From an uncultured Collinsella sp. (GTDB taxonomy: Bacteria > Actinomycetota > Coriobacteriia > Coriobacteriales > Coriobacteriaceae), in assembly GCA_937981515.1 (NCBI GenBank), contig CALJNY010000004.1:1-21161 (forward strand): DNA of 21,161 nucleotides, read 5' to 3'. Under the pieces are notes generated by a model. The model saw only the letters and a list, made by a program, of their open reading frames with translations, had not been told where the DNA came from and ran no database searches. Positions 1-7,342 of this stretch are shown in pieces (within the stretch, counting starts at the first letter, position 1; each line of letters begins with the position of its first letter). The translations under genes were made by a program, and so were the position numbers.

Positions 1-101
1 CCCTCATCTACCTTGGCCTTAAGGATCTGGCCAAGCAGGGTGGCGGCATGGGCGGTGGCTCCGGCGACCCGCTCGGCGACATTCTGAACGATTACGAGTA
101 G
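1..101 (+). CDS. PTS mannose-family IIC component, C-terminal end only
   Basis: The window opens inside a gene whose last 32 codons (from base 3) read to a TAG at 99-101. The peptide begins LIYLGLKDLAKQGG and ends GDPLGDILNDYE, with a glycine-rich stretch between. This tail is typical of the sugar-transporting membrane subunit IIC of mannose/fructose/sorbose PTS permeases. The IID gene follows after 16 bp in the same direction, the standard IIC-IID order, which supports the call. IIC forms the membrane channel together with IID. Upstream genes (IIA/IIB) are outside the window. Only the C-terminus is visible, so sugar specificity cannot be judged. Confidence 0.8.
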   Translation, partial: LIYLGLKDLAKQGGGMGGGSGDPLGDILNDYE

Positions 102-117
102 GAGGGGAGTGATACAT

Positions 118-1038
118 ATGGCAGAGAACAAGATTCAGCTCACCAAGGCTGACCGCAAGAAGGTTTGCTTCCGTCATCAGTTCCTTCAGGGCTCGTGGAA
201 CTACGAGCGTATGCAGAACGGCGGCTGGTGCTTCGCAATGATCCCTGCGATCAAGAAGCTCTACACCAGCAAGGATGACCAGATTGCCGCTCTTAAGCGC
301 CACCTGGAGTTCTATAACACCCACCCCTATGTTTCCGCCCCCGTCATTGGCGTTACCCTCGCCCTCGAGGAGGAGCGCGCCAACGGTGCTCCGATTGACG
401 ACGTCGCCATCCAGGGCGTCAAGGTCGGTATGATGGGCCCGCTCGCCGGCGTCGGTGACCCCGTCTTCTGGTTCACCCTTCGCCCGATTCTGGGCGCTCT
501 GGGCGCTTCCCTGGCCATGTCCGGCAGCATCGTCGGTCCGCTGCTGTTCTTCTTCGCGTGGAACATCATCCGTTACGCTTTCCTGTGGTACACGCAGGAG
601 TTTGGCTACAAGGTCGGCTCCTCCATCGCCAAGGACCTCTCCGGTGGTCTGATGGGCAAGGTCACCGAGGGCGCTTCCATCCTGGGTATGTTCATCATCG
701 GCGCCCTGGTCGAGCGCTGGGTGTCCATTTCCTTCACCCCGATCGTCTCCACGGTCAAGCAGTCTGCTGGCGCCTTTATCGACTGGGCTAGCCTGCCCTC
801 CGGTTCCGAGGGTATCAAGGAAGCGCTGACGATGTACAACTCCGTCGGTGCTACCGCCCTTGATCAGATGAAGGTCACCACGCTTCAGGCCAACCTCGAT
901 CAGCTCATCCCCGGCCTTGCCGCCGTGTGCCTGACCCTGCTGGTCTGCAAGCTCCTCAAGAAGAAGGTCAGCCCGATCGTCATCATCCTGGCTCTCTTCG
1001 CCGTCGGCATCATCGGTCGCTTCTGCGGCTTCATGTAA
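118..1038 (+). CDS. manZ: PTS mannose-family IID component
   Basis: This is a 306-residue membrane protein of the EIID-Man family (usual length about 280-305). With IIC it carries mannose-type sugars across the membrane while IIB phosphorylates them. Family landmarks are visible: an N-terminal region with RHQFLQGSWNYERMQNGGW, then EFYNTHPYV, then GVKVGMMGPLAGVGDPVFW, followed by hydrophobic segments and a hydrophobic C-terminus. The ATG at 118 is chosen over an in-frame GTG at 109 because GGAGGGG at 101-107 lies 10 bp before the ATG but only 1 bp before the GTG. The gene follows IIC by 16 bp and is certainly in one operon with it. The symbol refers to family role; the exact sugar is unknown. 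Confidence 0.93.
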   Translation: MAENKIQLTKADRKKVCFRHQFLQGSWNYERMQNGGWCFAMIPAIKKLYTSKDDQIAALKRHLEFYNTHPYVSAPVIGVTLALEEERANGAPIDDVAIQGVKVGMMGPLAGVGDPVFWFTLRPILGALGASLAMSGSIVGPLLFFFAWNIIRYAFLWYTQEFGYKVGSSIAKDLSGGLMGKVTEGASILGMFIIGALVERWVSISFTPIVSTVKQSAGAFIDWASLPSGSEGIKEALTMYNSVGATALDQMKVTTLQANLDQLIPGLAAVCLTLLVCKLLKKKVSPIVIILALFAVGIIGRFCGFM

Positions 1039-1088
1039 GCACGTTTCGGCTTAAGACCGAGAATTGCTAGGCAAGGGCTTTTGAGCCA

Positions 1089-1118
1089 TTGAAACGGACC
1101 GCACCCGGTGGGTACACT
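1089..1118 (+). promoter_or_regulatory. Candidate promoter for the DUF956 gene, nested in a hairpin
   Basis: TTGAAA at 1089-1094 and TACACT at 1113-1118 are separated by 18 bp, a good sigma-70-type match. Transcription would start near 1125, about 35 nt before the ATG at 1159. The -10 box lies in the loop of the hairpin at 1095-1130. Confidence 0.55.
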
Positions 1119-1139
1119 GGATGCGGTCCGATTGTTTTT
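1095..1139 (+). terminator. Intrinsic terminator after the IID gene
   Basis: CGGACCGCA at 1095-1103 is perfectly complementary to TGCGGTCCG at 1122-1130 (9 bp stem, 18 nt loop) and is followed by ATTGTTTTTA. This should end, or attenuate, transcription coming from the PTS genes before DUF956. Confidence 0.7.
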
Positions 1140-1158
1140 ATTGGAGGGCGAGGCGCGT

Positions 1159-1557
1159 ATGGCGCAATCTCAGAACAGCACGGTCGATCTGGCAACGCCG
1201 GCAACCTGCCTGATGGGGCTTACCAGCCACGGTAACGTGATGGTGGGCAATAAGGCGTTTGAGTACTATAACGAGCGCAATCCCGAGGATTATATTCAAA
1301 TCCCGTGGGACGAGGTCGACTATATTGCCGCCGAAGTTTTGCGCGGTACCAAGAAGATCACGCGTTTTGCCATCTTCACCAAGGACAACGGTCACTTTAC
1401 GTTTTCGACGCGCGACGACAAAGAGACGCTTCGTACTGTCCGCAAGTACGTCGACGAGGACAAGCTCGTGCGTTCGCCCGACTTCATCGATGTGACGGCC
1501 AAGGGCGCCAAGAGCATCCCCTCCGTTATTAAAAACCTCTTCCACAAAGGCAACTAG
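1159..1557 (+). CDS. manO: DUF956 family protein (ManO-like), mannose-PTS associated
   Basis: This is a 132-residue soluble protein beginning MAQSQNSTVDLATPATCLMG. It contains the DUF956 hallmarks: a short N-terminal strand region, GNKAFEYYNERNPEDYIQIPWDEV, and a following KKITRFAIFTKDNGHFTFSTRD segment. DUF956 genes sit at the end of mannose PTS operons in Firmicutes and Actinobacteria, where ManO is thought to modulate expression of the PTS; no biochemical activity is established. The ATG at 1159 is preferred over an upstream in-frame start at 1108 because GGAGG at 1143-1147 precedes it and because the longer version would read through the hairpin. It may be expressed both by read-through from IID and from its own promoter. 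Confidence 0.88.
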   Translation: MAQSQNSTVDLATPATCLMGLTSHGNVMVGNKAFEYYNERNPEDYIQIPWDEVDYIAAEVLRGTKKITRFAIFTKDNGHFTFSTRDDKETLRTVRKYVDEDKLVRSPDFIDVTAKGAKSIPSVIKNLFHKGN

Positions 1558-1564
1558 TCGCTGG

Positions 1565-1622
1565 GTAGTCATTGGGGACGTTCTTAAACGACTAGTCATT
1601 AAAGAACGTCCCCAATGACTAC
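1565..1622. repeat. Large inverted repeat (REP/BIME-like or RAYT-type element)
   Basis: Two perfect 21-bp arms (1565-1585 and 1602-1622) are reverse complements of one another. Their core is ATTGGGGACGTTCTT and its complement AAGAACGTCCCCAAT. The 16-bp centre contains the palindrome ACTAGT and a second copy of TAGTCATT, which also occurs in the left arm. It lies between the DUF956 stop and tRNA-Arg. There is no T-run after the right arm, so a simple terminator is unlikely. The form resembles mobile intergenic palindromes. Confidence 0.85.
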
Positions 1623-1663
1623 CTCGAAGAGTGGCTATGCGCTGCATGGTAGCGGCGTAAATC

Positions 1664-1672
1664 TGCTACACT
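1664..1672 (+). promoter_or_regulatory. Extended -10 promoter for tRNA-Arg
   Basis: TGC followed by TACACT (box at 1667-1672) forms an extended -10 element, placing the transcription start near 1679, just before the mature tRNA 5' end at 1683. No good -35 box is visible. Confidence 0.45.
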
Positions 1673-1682
1673 AGTACAACAT

Positions 1683-1758
1683 GCCTCCGTAGCTCAGGGG
1701 ATAGAGCACCGCTCTCCTAAAGCGGGTGTCGACGGTTCGAATCCGCCCGGGGGCACCA
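1683..1758 (+). tRNA. tRNA-Arg (anticodon CCU)
   Basis: The 76-nt cloverleaf is complete. The acceptor stem GCCTCCG pairs with CGGGGGC with one T-G pair. The D arm contains TAGCTCAGGGGATAGAGCA, the anticodon stem CCGCT/AGCGG encloses CTCCTAA (anticodon CCT), and the T arm contains GGTTCGAATCC. The CCA end is encoded at 1756-1758. It would read the AGG codon. No integrase or duplicated tRNA 3' end is seen nearby. Confidence 0.95.
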
Positions 1759-1768
1759 GAGATTGACC

Positions 1769-1803
1769 GAGCCCGGTGCCGCTATGGTGCCGGGCTCTTC
1801 TGG
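1769..1803 (+). terminator. Intrinsic terminator after tRNA-Arg
   Basis: GAGCCCGG at 1769-1776 pairs with CCGGGCTC at 1790-1797. The stem continues inward with four more pairs (one G-T wobble among them) around a GCTAT loop, and TTCT follows. The position 11 bp after the encoded CCA fits termination of the tRNA transcript. Confidence 0.75.
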
Positions 1804-1979
1804 TCTAAGGGCCGGATTCGGGCCGTCGACGCCCGCGTCACCAATATGGGTCGCATTTCGTCTAGCTCCGCCCGCGCCACCCTTCCCGTCGCCCGCATCA
1901 TCAGGGCTGCATCGGTTAGAATCGTGTGTGCGACGCATCCCGTGCGCGGGCGGCCGAAGACTTGATCGGAGGTCCCCAA

Positions 1980-2129
1980 TTGCTGAAATTCCTTAACGCG
2001 CTCGCCGCCCTTGCGACGGTCGGCACGTTCATCATTGCGTTTCTTGATTCGTATGAGGTTCGGTTTAAGGTCCGTAGGCGCACGCGCGGTGCGGACGGTT
2101 CTCGGCGTTTGCGCCGCAAGCGCAAATAA
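1980..2129 (+). CDS. Small Arg-rich single-pass membrane protein, 49 aa, TTG start
   Basis: I do not recognise this protein. Its N-terminal half (LKFLNALAALATVGTFIIAF) is one hydrophobic helix, and the rest (residues 26-49) is very basic, ending in GSRRLRRKRK. This suggests a membrane peptide with a positively charged cytoplasmic tail that could bind nucleic acid or phospholipid head groups. The TTG at 1980 is chosen because GGAGG at 1968-1972 is 7 bp upstream; the longer frame from 1926 has no ribosome binding site. TAGAAT at 1917-1922 could be a -10 box, without a clear -35. A strong hairpin terminator begins at the stop codon. The ribosome binding site, TM segment and dedicated terminator support a real gene, but conservation cannot be checked. 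Confidence 0.5.
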   Translation: MLKFLNALAALATVGTFIIAFLDSYEVRFKVRRRTRGADGSRRLRRKRK

Positions 2130-2158
2130 AAACGGCCGGGGTTGCAGCCCGGCCGTTT
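2130..2158 (+). terminator. Intrinsic terminator after the small membrane protein gene
   Basis: AAACGGCCGGG at 2130-2140 and CCCGGCCGTTT at 2148-2158 form an 11-bp perfect stem with a 7-nt loop, ending in a short T tract. A-residues before the stem would also let it work on the opposite strand. Confidence 0.8.
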
Positions 2159-2165
2159 AACACGT

Positions 2166-2221
2166 TAGAAAACTAGGCCGCCCGCGCTCCTTAACACTTA
2201 CGCGGGATGCGTCGTTTTCTA
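2166..2221. other. Nested inverted repeat in the convergent intergenic region
   Basis: TAGAAAAC at 2166-2173 pairs with GTTTTCTA at 2214-2221, and inside it CCCGCG at 2181-2186 pairs with CGCGGG at 2201-2206. A two-tier hairpin is possible. The right side, GGGATGCGTCGTTTTCT, partly resembles the REP-like unit at 12724-12738, so it may be a decayed copy of that repeat. The rest of 2222-2298 shows nothing I can name. Confidence 0.35.
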
Positions 2222-2298
2222 GAAACATTCTACCCGTCCGGCTGCGGGTCCGTCCACATTTTCCAAATCAAATCACCAGATGTCTACTGAGACACACA

Positions 2299-2333
2299 AA
2301 GCGCCCGCTTGCTGGGGGAGCAAGCGGGCGCTT
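2299..2333 (-). terminator. Bidirectional-looking terminator at the end of the kinase operon
   Basis: A 14-bp perfect stem (AAGCGCCCGCTTGC at 2299-2312 with its complement at 2320-2333) encloses a 7-nt loop. Read on the minus strand it lies about 50 bp after the pknB stop and is followed by TTTGTGTGT. Confidence 0.8.
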
Positions 2334-2385
2334 CTGAGCGAATGTGTTTGCGGTCTAAACCGCTCGGAGCAACAAGCGATTGACG

Positions 2386-4323
2386 TTAGTTGCTAGACTC
2401 GGAGTCGTCGCCGGAACCAGAAATCGAAACCGTCAGCGTGATCGTGCTATCGGTGGACTGCTTGCCGGTGGGGGAGACACCCGTAACGGTGGCGTTTTCG
2501 TTGCCGCTCACGGGGTTGCCGTTCTGATCGCAGAATGCGATGTTGTAAAAACCGGCGTTGTTGAGCGCGGTGACGGCGGCGGAGATGCTCTTGCCGTACA
2601 GGTTGCCCGGGACGCTGGCCTTGCCGGACTTCTTGGCGATGACGACGGTGATCGTGGCACCGGGCTTCTGCTTGCCGCTGGGGTTCCAGCTAATTACAGT
2701 ACCCTCGGTAACCGAGTCGTTTTCCTGGTAGCTCACGTCGACGCCAAAGCCAACCATGTCGAGAGCGTTGCGCGCCTGGGCCTCGGTCATGTCGGTCAGA
2801 TCGGGCACCGAGGTGGTGTCCGGGCCGCTGGAGACCTTGTACGAGATGGTCGTGCCCTTCTCGACCTCCTTGCCGGCAACAGTGCTCTGCTCAAAGACCT
2901 GGCCTTCTTCGGCCTCATTGGCTTCCTCCGAAGCGCTGCCCTTCAGGCCCACGCTTGCCAGTGCGGCCTCGGCCTGGTCCTTGGTCAGGCCGACGAGCTG
3001 CGGAACCTCAACCTTCTCGGAGGGCTTAGGGCCCTTGGAGACTACCAGGTTCACCCTCGTGCCCTTGGCCTTCTTGGTGTTGCCGTTGGGGGTCTGCTCG
3101 GCGACCTTTCCCTCGTCGACATCGTCGTTGTAGCTCTGGTCGACGGTGCCAACCTCAAGGCCGGCTTCCTTGATCAGCTCAATAGCGGTTTCCTGGTCCT
3201 TGCCCAGCACGTCGGGCACCGTGACCTGTTCGCCACTGAACATGCCCGTGGCAAAGGCCACTACAACGCCAATCACGGCGACGGCGGCAATCACGGCGGC
3301 GATAATCTTGTTCTTGTTGGACTTAGGCTTCTCGACCTCGTAGGAGCCCGTGGAGCCCGAGACAGCGCTACGGGCGGTGTTCTGACCGCTCACGCCCGAG
3401 ACGGGACGAACCATAGCACGCGTTGAGTCGGAAAGCTCGCGGGTCTTGGTGGCACCCAGGTCGCCGGCGGCACCGATGATGCGCGTGGGCTCCGAGACGT
3501 TGACGGCACGGCCGGACAGGTAGCTGTTGAGCACCTGGCGCAGCTCGTCGGCCGTCTGGAAGCGGTTTGCCGGGTCCTTCTCCATGCACTTGAGGATGAT
3601 GCGCTCCAGGTCGGCATCGACGCCGGAGTTGATCTGGCTTGGCGGGATGGGGAGCTCGTTGACCTGCTTGAGCGCGACCGAGATGGCGTCGTCGCCGTCA
3701 AAGGGTACGCGGCCGGTGGCGCACTCGTACATGACGACACCCAGCGAGTAGATATCCGAGGTGGGGCCGAGGTCCTGGCCGCGGGTCTGCTCGGGGCTTA
3801 CATAGTGGGCGGTGCCCAGAACGTTGTTATCCTGCGTGAGGTGGCTGTTCTTAGCGCGTGCGATGCCAAAATCCATTACCTTGATGTTGCCGTCGGGCAG
3901 CACCATGATGTTTTGCGGCTTAATGTCGCGGTGGATGATCTCGTGCTTGTGTGCGACCGAAAGCGCGGAGCTGATCTGCGAGCCGATCTGCGCGACCTTC
4001 TTGGGATCGAGAGCGCCGTGGCTCTTGATGCCGCTCTTAAGGTCGGTACCGCGCAGGTACTCCATGACGATGTAATAGGTGTCGCCGTCCTTGCCCCAGT
4101 CGTAGACGCCCACGATATAGGGGGAGGACAGGCCGGCAGCTGCCTGGGCCTCCTGCTTAAAGCGGGCGGCGAAGGTGGCGTCGCCGGCATACTGCGGCAG
4201 CATGATCTTGACGGCAACCGTGCGGTCGAGGACCTGATCCTGTGCACGGAAGACGGTCGCCATACCGCCTGTTCCCACCTTATCCTTGAGGAGGTATCTT
4301 CCCCCGAGGACCCTCTGTTCCAT
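2386..4323 (-). CDS. pknB: PASTA-domain Ser/Thr protein kinase (PknB/PrkC/StkP type)
   Basis: This is a 645-residue transmembrane kinase that phosphorylates cell-division and cell-wall proteins in response to extracellular muropeptides. Kinase motifs are complete: G-loop GTGGMATV, K39 in VAVK, HRDIKPQN with D133, DFG at D151, then a SPEQ activation-segment end. A juxtamembrane linker leads to one membrane helix (about 335-360, VIAAVAVIGVVVAF). Four extracellular PASTA repeats of about 65 residues follow, beginning at VTVPDVLG, VEVPQLVG, TSVPDLTD and KASVPGNL; the last is divergent. The ATG at 4323 is preferred to the one at 4338 because AGGAG lies 6 bp before it. It is the last gene of the operon but is separated from the PBP fusion by 132 bp, so it may have its own promoter, which I could not identify. 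Confidence 0.96.
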   Translation of the reverse strand: MEQRVLGGRYLLKDKVGTGGMATVFRAQDQVLDRTVAVKIMLPQYAGDATFAARFKQEAQAAAGLSSPYIVGVYDWGKDGDTYYIVMEYLRGTDLKSGIKSHGALDPKKVAQIGSQISSALSVAHKHEIIHRDIKPQNIMVLPDGNIKVMDFGIARAKNSHLTQDNNVLGTAHYVSPEQTRGQDLGPTSDIYSLGVVMYECATGRVPFDGDDAISVALKQVNELPIPPSQINSGVDADLERIILKCMEKDPANRFQTADELRQVLNSYLSGRAVNVSEPTRIIGAAGDLGATKTRELSDSTRAMVRPVSGVSGQNTARSAVSGSTGSYEVEKPKSNKNKIIAAVIAAVAVIGVVVAFATGMFSGEQVTVPDVLGKDQETAIELIKEAGLEVGTVDQSYNDDVDEGKVAEQTPNGNTKKAKGTRVNLVVSKGPKPSEKVEVPQLVGLTKDQAEAALASVGLKGSASEEANEAEEGQVFEQSTVAGKEVEKGTTISYKVSSGPDTTSVPDLTDMTEAQARNALDMVGFGVDVSYQENDSVTEGTVISWNPSGKQKPGATITVVIAKKSGKASVPGNLYGKSISAAVTALNNAGFYNIAFCDQNGNPVSGNENATVTGVSPTGKQSTDSTITLTVSISGSGDDSESSN

Positions 4324-4455
4324 TCCTGCTCCTAACATAACTATTCGCTCAACGATGTGTGTAGTACCAAATGTGTGGCCGCTGGGGCCGTGTGGCGCGT
4401 TGCCGCTAGCTCATCGGCCGCGGCGTGCCCCAAGTATCCGCTTTGATCACGGGCA

Positions 4456-7326
4456 TCACGCTCCCTGTGCGGCGAGCGCCGCGGTCAGGACGATGCCGGC
4501 AATCTTGGCCGCCTTGACGTCGTGTTTGTCGTAATCCTCCAGGGCCACCGAGATGGCAACCGTGGGTGAATCGTAAGGTGCAAAGCCAACAAACATAGAG
4601 TTGACGTTGGTGCCGCCGGTCTCGGCCGAACCGGTCTTGCCGGCAACCTTGACGCCCGGAATCTGGGCATCGGTGCCGGTACCGGACTGGACGACGGCGA
4701 GCATGGCCTGCTTGACCTGATCGGCCGTGGCAGAGCTGACAGCCTGGCCCAGCGAGCGGGACTGCGTGGTCTTAACCACGGTTCCGTCCGGGGCGAGTAT
4801 CTGGGACACAAAGAACGGGTCCATGACCACGCCGCTGTTGGCGATAGCGGCAGCGATCACGCAATTCTGCATAACGGTGGTCTGCGGGCCAGGCGTGTGG
4901 TCCATGCCGACGGGCTGGCCGGCGCCTGCCCAAGCGGTCTCCCACTCGGTCATAAGCGACGGGTCGGCCATGATGGAGGCCGCGGCGGTCAGATCCTGGC
5001 CGAGCTTTTGGCCGTAGCCAAAGGCGTTGGCAAACTGTACCAGCGAGTTGGCGCCGACCTCGTTGGCCACCTGGCCAAAGACGACGTTGGACGACACGGC
5101 GAAGGCCTGCTGCAGGCTGATGGTGCCGTAACTCTCGTTGGCATAGTTGGTGACCGGCGCGTTGCCAATATCCATGGAGCCGGGCGCCTGGTACGTGCTG
5201 GTAAGGCTGGCGGTGCCGGTTTCGAGCGCCGCGGAGAGTGTGACGACCTTAAAGGTCGAGCCCGGGGTGTAGAGCGCGTCCATGGCGCGGTCGTACATGG
5301 AGCCGTCCTCGCCACCGCCCGACTGCATCAGGGCATCGATGTTGGTGTTGTCATAGGTGGGCGAGCTCGCGCACGCAAGGACCGCACCGGTACGCGGATC
5401 CATGACCACCACAGCGCCCTTAAAGCCCTTGAGCGCCTGCTCGGCAGCCGTCTGGATGCGCGAGTCGATAGTGAGCTTGGCGGTATTGCCCGGCTGGGTC
5501 TGCCCTGCGAGCGACGCAATGGCGTTGTTCCAGCTGGAGTAATCCTTGGAGCCGGTGAGCGTATCGTTCATGACGCTCTCGATGCCGGCGGTGCCGTATT
5601 GCTGGCTCACGTAGCCCACCACGTGCGCGGCCATGTTGCCGTTGGGGTAGGAACGGGCGTAGGTGCCGTCCTCCTGCTGTAGCGACTCGGCGAGCGTCAC
5701 GCCGTCGGACGTGATGATGGAGCCACGCTGGATGTACTTGGAGCGGGCGATGGTGTGGTTGTTAGTCGGCATGTCCTGGTAGTCCTTTGCCTTGATGACC
5801 TGGACATAGGTGAGGTTGCCGATAAGGATGGCGAACAGCGCCGTAAAGGCAAGCACGGCACGAGTCAGACGGTTGGCAAGCGCCACGCGGCCGAGCACGC
5901 CGGACTCAGGCGTGTCGAGCAGGCGACGACGCATGCGAGAACCCGCGGAGTGGTTGCCGTGGCTGTAGGAAGGTGCGTTGGCAAAACGCGTACCGGTCGG
6001 GGCAGCGGCGGATGCGACCTGGTCATCGGTGATGGCGGCCATGGTGCCGGTGCCGGTGAGCTCGGCTTCGCGTCCGGTTGCCTCGTCGCCGGCGCGCAGC
6101 AGCAGCGCGACGATGATAAAGCTCGCCAGCAGCGAGGAGCCGCCCTGGCTCATAAAGGGCAGGGTGACGCCGGTCAGCGGGATCAGGCGGGTTACGCCGC
6201 CAACGATTAAGAATGCCTGGAAGCTGATGGCCGCCGTAAGGCCGGTCGCGCTAAAGGCGGCAAGGTCGGACTTGGCGCGGGCTGCCGTGGTGAGGCCACG
6301 CACGGCAAAAAGCATAAACAGGATGAGCACGGCGCCGCCGCCCAAAAGGCCCATTTCCTCGCCGATGGCCGAGAAGATAAAGTCGGACTCGACGACGGGG
6401 ATGTTGTTTGCCATGCCGTTGCCGATGCCGACGCCAACCAGGCCGCCGTCAGCAAGTGAGTAAAGTGACTGTACGATCTGGTAGCCCTGGCCCTGGGCAT
6501 CCTTAAACGGATCGACCCAGACCTGAAAGCGCACTTGCACGTGCGACAGGAATTTGTAGGCGCCCACGGCTCCAACGGCCAGCAGCGCAAGGCCGATGAT
6601 GACGTACGAAAAGCGTCCCGTGGCAACATAGAGCATCAGCAAAAAGATGGTGTAGAACAGGACGGCCGAGCCCAGGTCGCGTTCGAAGACGACGATGAGC
6701 AGGCACACGCCCCACACGGCAAACAGCGGCAGCAGCAGGCGGAAGCGCGGAATCTTGAGGCCCAAGATCTTGCGGTTGGAGAAGGAGAGCAGCTCACGGT
6801 TCTCGGCCAGATAGCCTGCCAGGAACAAGACGATGAAGACCTTGGCGAACTCGCCGGGCTGGATGGTGAAGCCCGCGATGCGAATCCACAGCTTGGAGCC
6901 CGAGATCGTGGTGCCGATAAAGATCGGCAGCATCAGCAGGATGATGCCGATAATGCCAAAGGTGTACTTGTAGCGCATGACCACGTCGAGGTTCTTGACC
7001 AGTGCGAGCGTTCCCACCATGAGCGCTACCGAGACAAACAAGATGATGAGCTGCGAGATGGCGAGGTCGGGGGCCAGGCGCGTCACGAATGTGATGCCGA
7101 TGCCCGAGAGCACAAAGACGATGGGCAGGATGGCGGGGTCGGCGCCGGGCGCCAGGATGCGCACGGCGATATGCGCCGCGGCGAAGGCGGCGAACAGGCC
7201 GATCGGCACGGCGAGCGTCTCAAAGGAAATCGTGGCACCCGCGGTGAGCACGTACATCGCATAGAGCAGGATGACGGGGAACGCCGAGGCGATGAGCAAG
7301 AGCAGTTCGGTGTTGCGGCGACTCAT
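4456..7326 (-). CDS. SEDS glycosyltransferase (RodA/FtsW) fused to a class B penicillin-binding protein
   Basis: One 956-residue polypeptide joins two proteins that are normally separate. Residues 1-410 are a multi-helix SEDS peptidoglycan polymerase with the catalytic-type Asp217 in FERDLGSAV, the motif WVDPFKDAQGQGYQ and LPFMSQGGSSLL near the end. A hydrophilic linker (about 411-487) leads to a new membrane helix (488-510, AVLAFTALFAILIGNLTYV). A class B PBP follows: RGSIITSDG pedestal motif, then transpeptidase motifs STFK (Ser690), SSN (745-747) and KTG (897-899). The active sites of polymerisation and cross-linking would be covalently paired. The ATG at 7326 has AAAGGGAG before it; the longer open frame to 7452 overlaps the phosphatase gene and lacks a ribosome site. 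No stop codon and no internal ATG with a good ribosome site lies in the linker. It corresponds by position to rodA plus pbpA of mycobacteria. Confidence 0.95.
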   Translation of the reverse strand: MSRRNTELLLLIASAFPVILLYAMYVLTAGATISFETLAVPIGLFAAFAAAHIAVRILAPGADPAILPIVFVLSGIGITFVTRLAPDLAISQLIILFVSVALMVGTLALVKNLDVVMRYKYTFGIIGIILLMLPIFIGTTISGSKLWIRIAGFTIQPGEFAKVFIVLFLAGYLAENRELLSFSNRKILGLKIPRFRLLLPLFAVWGVCLLIVVFERDLGSAVLFYTIFLLMLYVATGRFSYVIIGLALLAVGAVGAYKFLSHVQVRFQVWVDPFKDAQGQGYQIVQSLYSLADGGLVGVGIGNGMANNIPVVESDFIFSAIGEEMGLLGGGAVLILFMLFAVRGLTTAARAKSDLAAFSATGLTAAISFQAFLIVGGVTRLIPLTGVTLPFMSQGGSSLLASFIIVALLLRAGDEATGREAELTGTGTMAAITDDQVASAAAPTGTRFANAPSYSHGNHSAGSRMRRRLLDTPESGVLGRVALANRLTRAVLAFTALFAILIGNLTYVQVIKAKDYQDMPTNNHTIARSKYIQRGSIITSDGVTLAESLQQEDGTYARSYPNGNMAAHVVGYVSQQYGTAGIESVMNDTLTGSKDYSSWNNAIASLAGQTQPGNTAKLTIDSRIQTAAEQALKGFKGAVVVMDPRTGAVLACASSPTYDNTNIDALMQSGGGEDGSMYDRAMDALYTPGSTFKVVTLSAALETGTASLTSTYQAPGSMDIGNAPVTNYANESYGTISLQQAFAVSSNVVFGQVANEVGANSLVQFANAFGYGQKLGQDLTAAASIMADPSLMTEWETAWAGAGQPVGMDHTPGPQTTVMQNCVIAAAIANSGVVMDPFFVSQILAPDGTVVKTTQSRSLGQAVSSATADQVKQAMLAVVQSGTGTDAQIPGVKVAGKTGSAETGGTNVNSMFVGFAPYDSPTVAISVALEDYDKHDVKAAKIAGIVLTAALAAQGA

Positions 7327-7342
7327 AAGCGGCACTCCCTTT

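Noticed and set aside
1683..1758. tRNA-Arg as an attachment site of an integrated element
   Set aside because: No integrase gene, no second copy of the tRNA 3' end and no element-like genes follow within the window.
2380..3426. 348-codon plus-strand frame opposite pknB
   Set aside because: It is a shadow of the PASTA-repeat coding region; no ribosome site or motifs.
4324..4455. Separate promoter for pknB
   Set aside because: The gap is long enough, but I found no pair of -35 and -10 boxes with acceptable match and spacing.
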